This document shows, piece after piece, positions 35,879 through 39,914 of a stretch of 39,914 nucleotides of DNA (position 1 is the stretch's first letter; the number at the start of each line of letters is the position of its first letter). The DNA lies in assembly GCA_021805445.1 (NCBI GenBank), contig JAJZFH010000065.1:1-39914 (forward strand), read 5' to 3'. Both the position numbers and the translations under genes were made by a program. The notes below the pieces were generated by a model. That model made no database searches. It was not told where the DNA came from and saw nothing but the letters and a program-made list of their open reading frames with translations. The stretch is from Pseudomonadota bacterium. GTDB lineage: Bacteria > Pseudomonadota > Gammaproteobacteria > Burkholderiales > Ferrovaceae.

Positions 35879-36537
35879 TGCGTATCCTGTTGGTGGAGGA
35901 TGACGACATGATCGCCGAAGCAGTGGCTTTGGCCTTGCGTGACCATGCCTATGCCGTGGATCGGATTGCCGACGGGTTGGCGGTATCGGGGACATTGCAG
36001 CACAGTGACTATCAGGCCGTGCTGCTGGATTTGGGGCTGCCCGGACGGGATGGGCTGGAGGTCTTGCGACGCCTGCGTCTGGCGGGGCAGCGCCTGCCTG
36101 TCATCATCATCACGGCACGGGATGCCGTGGAGGATCGGATAGCCGGTCTGGATTACGGTGCCGATGATTATCTGATCAAACCCTTCGATCTGAATGAATT
36201 GTTGGCTCGTCTGCGCGCTGTCATTCGCCGTCAGGGAGGGCAGGCATCGCCGCTCCTGAGCAATGGCGATGTGACCCTCGACCCGGCTACGCGCGAAGCC
36301 GGGCGAGGGAAGGTCCAGGTTGTCCTGAGTGCGCGGGAGTTTGCCTTGCTGCAGGCCCTGCTTCTGAACCCCGGACATATTTTGACCCGTCATGAACTGG
36401 AAGAACGGATTTATGGTTGGAACGAAGAAGTGGAAAGTAATGCCGTGGACTTTTTGATTCATGGGGTACGTCGTAAATTGGGGGCGGATGTCATTCGCAA
36501 TGTGCGGGGGACGGGCTGGCGTGTGGAACGCCGATGA
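35878..36537 (+). CDS. OmpR/PhoB-type response regulator
   Basis: This is a 219-residue two-component regulator. The receiver domain (1-~120) has the acidic pocket VEDDD (8-10), phosphoacceptor Asp51 in LLDLGLPGRDG, Thr79 and Lys101 in YLIKPFD. A winged-helix DNA-binding domain follows (VLSAREFALLQALLLNPGHILTR, VDFLIHGVRRKLG, VRGTGWRVER). It is close to the QseB/PmrA/BasR type. It starts inside the pump gene's stop codon and overlaps the kinase gene by 4 bases. The obvious target is the efflux operon itself, but no regulator box could be identified. Confidence 0.95.
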   Translation: MRILLVEDDDMIAEAVALALRDHAYAVDRIADGLAVSGTLQHSDYQAVLLDLGLPGRDGLEVLRRLRLAGQRLPVIIITARDAVEDRIAGLDYGADDYLIKPFDLNELLARLRAVIRRQGGQASPLLSNGDVTLDPATREAGRGKVQVVLSAREFALLQALLLNPGHILTRHELEERIYGWNEEVESNAVDFLIHGVRRKLGADVIRNVRGTGWRVERR

Positions 36538-37820
36538 AACGGTCGCTGCAAGGGCAGTTGTTGCGCGCGCTGGGGCTGACGATCCTGGTGACGGGGGTAT
36601 TGGCCGGGATGGTTTCCTTCCGTTTTGCTTATGACGAAGGGGAAGATTTTCAGGATGATACCCTGCGTCAGATCGCCGCTCTGGTGGACACGGAGTTTCT
36701 GCGCCACAACAATGGACTGGGGCTTCCCATCGACCGCGACATCGATCCCGAGACGCGCATTCTGGTCAGCGTGCTGCCCTCCAGACAGGTTCCCTGGATT
36801 TCCTCCGGTTTGTCTGCGGGGTTTCATACCGTACAGGGACCGGAAGGAGCATGGCGGGTATTCATTCGTCCGGGTACCCGGGGCAAGATTGCGGTGGCTC
36901 AGGTCATCGATGCCCGCGATGACCTGGCGCTGCACAGCGCCCTCTGGACCCTCGTGCCCCTGCTCCTGCTCCTCCTGCTGTTGATGGTGATGGTGGCGCA
37001 TGTGGTGCGTCGGGAACTGGCCGTCTTGCCGCGCCTGGCCCGGGAACTGGATCACCAGTCGCCGGAGCAACCGGAACCTCTGAGTGCCCAGGCCATCCCG
37101 GCCGAGGTCGTCCCCTTCATGCTCTCCATCAACCAGTTGCTGGCGCGCATTCGTACGTTGATGGAAACGCAGCGTCGTTTCATTGCCGATGCTGCCCACG
37201 AGATGCGCAGCCCGCTGACAGCGTTACTGCTTCAGGTCCAGAATCTGGAACAGTCTGCGCCGCCCTCCTTGTCCGGGCGGATAAAACCGCTCAAGGAAGG
37301 CATCGTGCGCACCTGCCAACTCGTGGAACAGTTGCTGAGTCATGCGCGCAGTCAGGTGGGGTCGACGCAATGGGTCCCGGTTTCCTGTTTCCAGTTGGGG
37401 CGTACGTTGGTGAGCGATTTGATGCCGCTGGCCGAGGCCCGGCACATGGATCTGGGACTGGAGTGCCCGGAAGTTCTGGAAGTGGTCTCGGATGCCCAAT
37501 TGCTGCTCCTCATCCTGCGCAATGCCCTGGACAATGCCTTGCGTTACGCCCCGGAGGGCAGTGAAGTGACCCTGCGGATCCGAACAGAGGGGCCCTGCTG
37601 TGTGTTCGAAGTGGAGGATGCTGGTCCGGGTATTCCGGAGGATGAAAAACCCCGGGTTTTCGACCCGTTTCACCGGGTGATGGGATCCAATGTGCCTGGC
37701 AGCGGGCTGGGGCTGACCATCGCCCGCGAGGCTGCCCAACGTTTGGGGGGTGAGGTCAGCCTGCAGGATCGTGCCGCCGGGAGCGGACTGATTTTTCGTT
37801 ACCGCCAGCGCCTGACTTGA
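36534..37820 (+). CDS. Sensor histidine kinase
   Basis: This is a 428-residue inner-membrane kinase paired with the regulator just upstream. It has an N-terminal membrane helix (about 10-30), a short periplasmic sensor region (about 31-136) and a Leu-rich second helix (about 137-162). The dimerisation domain has phospho-accepting His222 (FIADAAHEMRSPLTAL), and the ATPase domain has an N box (LRNALDNALRYAPEG) and the VEDAGPGIPEDE and GSGLGLTIA blocks. It resembles the QseC/PmrB type. The sensor region shows no Met-rich or His/Cys metal motif, so the signal is unknown. Confidence 0.93.
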   Translation: MKRSLQGQLLRALGLTILVTGVLAGMVSFRFAYDEGEDFQDDTLRQIAALVDTEFLRHNNGLGLPIDRDIDPETRILVSVLPSRQVPWISSGLSAGFHTVQGPEGAWRVFIRPGTRGKIAVAQVIDARDDLALHSALWTLVPLLLLLLLLMVMVAHVVRRELAVLPRLARELDHQSPEQPEPLSAQAIPAEVVPFMLSINQLLARIRTLMETQRRFIADAAHEMRSPLTALLLQVQNLEQSAPPSLSGRIKPLKEGIVRTCQLVEQLLSHARSQVGSTQWVPVSCFQLGRTLVSDLMPLAEARHMDLGLECPEVLEVVSDAQLLLLILRNALDNALRYAPEGSEVTLRIRTEGPCCVFEVEDAGPGIPEDEKPRVFDPFHRVMGSNVPGSGLGLTIAREAAQRLGGEVSLQDRAAGSGLIFRYRQRLT

Positions 37821-37923
37821 TGTTCAAGCATTTTGGGGCTGAGGTTTTTCCTGAGAAGATCCTGATGGTCAGGAGGCGACTTGAGTCGTTGCCACGGAGT
37901 CATTCCCCGGCGCAAACCAGAAT

Positions 37924-37952
37924 TTCGCATCAAAAGCGTTTGTGAGTAGAAT
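37924..37952 (+). promoter_or_regulatory. candidate promoter for the DUF262 gene
   Basis: TTCGCA (37924-37929, 4 of 6), a 17-base spacer and TAGAAT (37947-37952) lie 56 bases before the ATG in the 188-base gap after the kinase gene. The rest of the gap holds a short inverted repeat (TCCTGATGGTCAGGA near 37860) without a T-run, and no gene that I can support. AGGGGGGAAAGAT precedes the start codon. Confidence 0.4.
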
Positions 37953-38008
37953 GGGAATGCGGCAACTCTGCTGGGCGAAGTAACCGAGTAAGGACAGGGG
38001 GGAAAGAT

Positions 38009-39724
38009 ATGGCCGCAACGAATTTCAAAACCGAGAACAACACATTCAGAAAACTAATCGGAAACGGCCTGACGTACCGTATTCCACGATTCCAGCGCGA
38101 CTACAGCTGGACCAACGAAGAATGGGAAGACCTGTGGACGGATCTTCTCGGTACGCTGAGTGCTGACGGCGAGAGTGCCCATTACATGGGGTACCTGGTC
38201 TTGCAATCCAACGACGACAAGACCTTCGATGTCATCGATGGTCAACAGCGGCTGACAACCATCAGCCTCATCGTTCTTGCTATTCTCAAAAATATCCAGA
38301 ACCTGATCAGTTCAGATAATGACGCCGAGTCCAACAAGCGCCGCATGGATCAGATTCGGCAGACCTATGTGGGCTACCTAGATCCTGTAACGCTGGTTGC
38401 GCGCCCCAAACTGACTCTCAATCGCAACAACAACAACTATTTTCAGACCTATCTGGTCCCGCTCGGACATCTTCCGCAGAGAGGTTTTCGCGCTTCAGAA
38501 CACTTGTTGCGCAAGGCTTTTGAATGGTTCGACAAGCGCGTCGCGGAATACCTCAAGACCAGCACCGGCGACGCGGGAATGCGGCTAGCGAAACTTGTGG
38601 AAGACATCAGTGACCGATTGTTCTTCACTGTAATCACCGTGACCGACGAACTCAACGCCTACAAAGTGTTCGAGACACTCAATGCCCGTGGCGTGCGACT
38701 GTCTGCGACCGATTTGCTGAAAAATTATCTTTTCTCAGTGCTCGATCGAGGGTGGGAGACTGATCACGAACTGCGCAACCTCGAAGACCGCTGGGAGGCC
38801 ATGGTCGGTCGGCTACAGTCGGAGAATTTTCCGGACTTTCTGCGCGTGCACTGGAACAGCCGCCGCAGTTTCGCGCGCCAGGCCGATTTGTTTAAGACGA
38901 TTCGCGCGCAAGTCACCACAGCCGAGGCTGTATTCCAGTTGTTGCGTGATATGGAAGAAGACCTCGACACCTACCTGGCCTTGTCTTCGCCAGAACCATC
39001 CGAGTGGCCACAAGAAGACAAGCAGCTTGCGGGCGTGCTGAAAACTTTCCGAGTACGGCAGCCATTCCCTCTATTGCTGGCAGCCAAGCGAATCTTCGAT
39101 GCGCCCGACTTCACAGGACTGCTGCGCGCCACGGTTGTGATCTCAATGCGGTTCAACGTCATCGGATCCCAAAGCGCTGCCGAACAGGAGCGTAAATACA
39201 ACGAAGTCGCTGAGCGTGTTGCGAAGAATGAACAGATCAAACTCGGACCGGCTCTACAACTTTTGCGCAGCATTTACCCGGATGATGCCGCATTCAGAAC
39301 TACATTCGCCGAAAAGATCATCCGCACCACGGATTCACGAAACAACCGCGTTGTCCGCTTTATCCTTTGTGCAATCGAAAAGCATCTGTCACAGCAAGTT
39401 CACGACTTCGCCAGCGACGCTTTCAATATCGAGCACATCCTGCCGCAAAATGCTCCGGACAACTGGGGTGGCATTGGCAACGACGACGCGGATGCCCTTG
39501 TGTATCGTCTGGGCAATATGACACTCCTTCAGGCCGGAGCGAATCGGGACTTGGGTAATGATGAATACGCTCAGAAGCGGGCGACGTATCAACAAAGCGG
39601 TTTCGCTATAACCAAGAAACTTGGCGATGAAAACGAGGATTGGACACCGGAGCGTATTGCCGCGCATCAAAACTGGATGGCTACGCAGGCCACGGCCATC
39701 TGGCGCATCGCGCAATTGAGCTGA
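38009..39724 (+). CDS. DUF262-DUF1524 nuclease (GmrSD/SspE-like), probable phage defence
   Basis: This is a 571-residue single-chain protein. The N-terminal DUF262 domain has YRIPRFQRDYSW (23-34) and DVIDGQQRLTT (74-84), the ParB-like nucleotide-hydrolysing motif. The C-terminal DUF1524 domain has an HNH-type nuclease signature, FNIEHILPQN with His476, and LGNMTLLQAGANRDLG with Asn503 and Asn512. The same layout occurs in the GmrSD type IV restriction enzyme, which cuts modified phage DNA, and in SspE, which needs phosphorothioated DNA. No ssp, dnd or methylase genes are next to it. It is clearly more AT-rich and has different codon use from its neighbours, suggesting recent acquisition. It stands alone between the efflux operon and a large inverted repeat. 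Confidence 0.9.
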   Translation: MAATNFKTENNTFRKLIGNGLTYRIPRFQRDYSWTNEEWEDLWTDLLGTLSADGESAHYMGYLVLQSNDDKTFDVIDGQQRLTTISLIVLAILKNIQNLISSDNDAESNKRRMDQIRQTYVGYLDPVTLVARPKLTLNRNNNNYFQTYLVPLGHLPQRGFRASEHLLRKAFEWFDKRVAEYLKTSTGDAGMRLAKLVEDISDRLFFTVITVTDELNAYKVFETLNARGVRLSATDLLKNYLFSVLDRGWETDHELRNLEDRWEAMVGRLQSENFPDFLRVHWNSRRSFARQADLFKTIRAQVTTAEAVFQLLRDMEEDLDTYLALSSPEPSEWPQEDKQLAGVLKTFRVRQPFPLLLAAKRIFDAPDFTGLLRATVVISMRFNVIGSQSAAEQERKYNEVAERVAKNEQIKLGPALQLLRSIYPDDAAFRTTFAEKIIRTTDSRNNRVVRFILCAIEKHLSQQVHDFASDAFNIEHILPQNAPDNWGGIGNDDADALVYRLGNMTLLQAGANRDLGNDEYAQKRATYQQSGFAITKKLGDENEDWTPERIAAHQNWMATQATAIWRIAQLS

Positions 39725-39766
39725 GGCACGCAATACGCGGTTTTGTGGTGGTTGATCAGGGATCAG

Positions 39767-39868
39767 GTTTGCTTTTTTGGTTTTTTCCGGCGGTGGATCT
39801 GTAAAACTGCGCCATATCTACGCGGTTTTACAGATCCACCGCCGCCACCGCCAGAAACAATAGCAAAC
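39767..39868. repeat. long inverted repeat, 20-24 bp stem inside a wider imperfect one
   Basis: The core is a perfect 20-bp inverted repeat (39788-39807 and 39825-39844; the arm begins CGGCGGTGGATCTGTAAAAC). One G-T pair and three GC pairs extend the stem to 24 bp, leaving a 9-base loop (39812-39820). Outside it, GTTTGC (39767-39772) and GCAAAC (39863-39868) pair, with an imperfect T-rich/A-rich arm between. There is no T-run after the stem and no clear target-site duplication. It could be paired insertion-sequence ends, a small non-autonomous element, or a structured RNA. The arms resemble transposon ends but I cannot name a family. Confidence 0.7.
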
Positions 39869-39914
39869 TTCAACACATAATTCCGCAATTACCTGGCTGT
39901 TTTGGGTAGCCCTT
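39869..39914. other. end of window, nothing recognised
   Basis: The last 46 bases are AT-rich and carry no gene, promoter or repeat that I can support. They may belong to the next element, which is cut by the window edge. Confidence 0.4.

Noticed and set aside
34538-35995. 485-codon minus-strand frame opposite the RND pump, rich in His and Gln
   Set aside because: It is the complement of hydrophobic codons in the pump gene; no start signal or motif was seen.
39750-39768. Short repeat GATCAGGGATCAG as a phage attachment site
   Set aside because: Only 6-7 bases, no matching copy was found left of the nuclease gene, and no integrase is present.
39788-39844. Integron attC site
   Set aside because: The stem is too perfect, no RYYYAAC/GTTRRRY boxes at the right places and no integrase gene was seen.
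1-39914. tRNA genes, rRNA, CRISPR arrays, riboswitches, complete insertion sequences
   Set aside because: Looked for on both strands; nothing with a cloverleaf, regular short repeats or a transposase was recognised.

Overview
The window looks like chromosome of a Gram-negative betaproteobacterium, probably an environmental and possibly autotrophic or acidophilic relative of the Nitrosomonadales. That placement is an inference. It rests on the gene order (gpmA-envC-ctpA-moeB; leuB-asd-truA-trpFBA-accD-SPOR-purF-metZ; rhodanese-grxC-secB-gpsA), on an arginine-type elongation factor P with its rhamnosyltransferase EarP, and on the GC-rich, GGG-rich coding sequence. Almost all of it is tightly packed housekeeping DNA. 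No tRNA, rRNA, CRISPR array or complete insertion sequence was recognised.

Layout. 1-1535: the end of one outer-membrane protein gene and a complete OprB-type porin. 1572-4868: a GlcG/HbpS-like protein, earP, efp and an esterase. 4882-6138 (minus): dadA. 6261-6809: ppa. 6811-8654 (minus): bioB-bioC. 8692-9911: a ComF-like phosphoribosyltransferase and trmL. 9922-12117 (minus): the operon rhodanese-grxC-secB-gpsA. 12201-17215: an AlkA-like glycosylase, then gpmA, envC, a C-terminal processing protease and moeB/thiF. 17228-18259 (minus): tsaD. 18422-19721: a DUF3455 lipoprotein and a short-chain dehydrogenase. 19806-30372: leuB, asd, truA, trpF, trpB, trpA, accD, a SPOR protein, inverted cvpA, purF and metZ, covering leucine, aspartate-family, tryptophan, lipid, purine and methionine synthesis.

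30445-37820 is a five-gene unit with every start overlapping the previous stop: TolC-type lipoprotein, periplasmic adaptor, RND pump, OmpR-type response regulator and sensor kinase. It reads as a self-regulated tripartite efflux system. The pump has an unusual set of proton-relay residues: CusA-like acidic residues in TM4 and TM10 combined with an AcrB-like TM4 double Asp and no TM11 Lys.

37821-39914 differs from the rest. It holds a single-gene DUF262-DUF1524 nuclease (GmrSD/SspE-like, probable phage defence) of visibly lower GC, followed by a 20-24 bp stem inverted repeat nested inside a wider imperfect one. This is the best candidate for horizontally acquired DNA in the window.

No clearly new multi-gene system is visible. 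The most interesting signals are the RND pump relay, the lone nuclease with its hairpin, the inverted cvpA and missing fimV/folC in a conserved cluster, and two operator-like palindromes inside promoters (gpmA and the DUF3455 gene).
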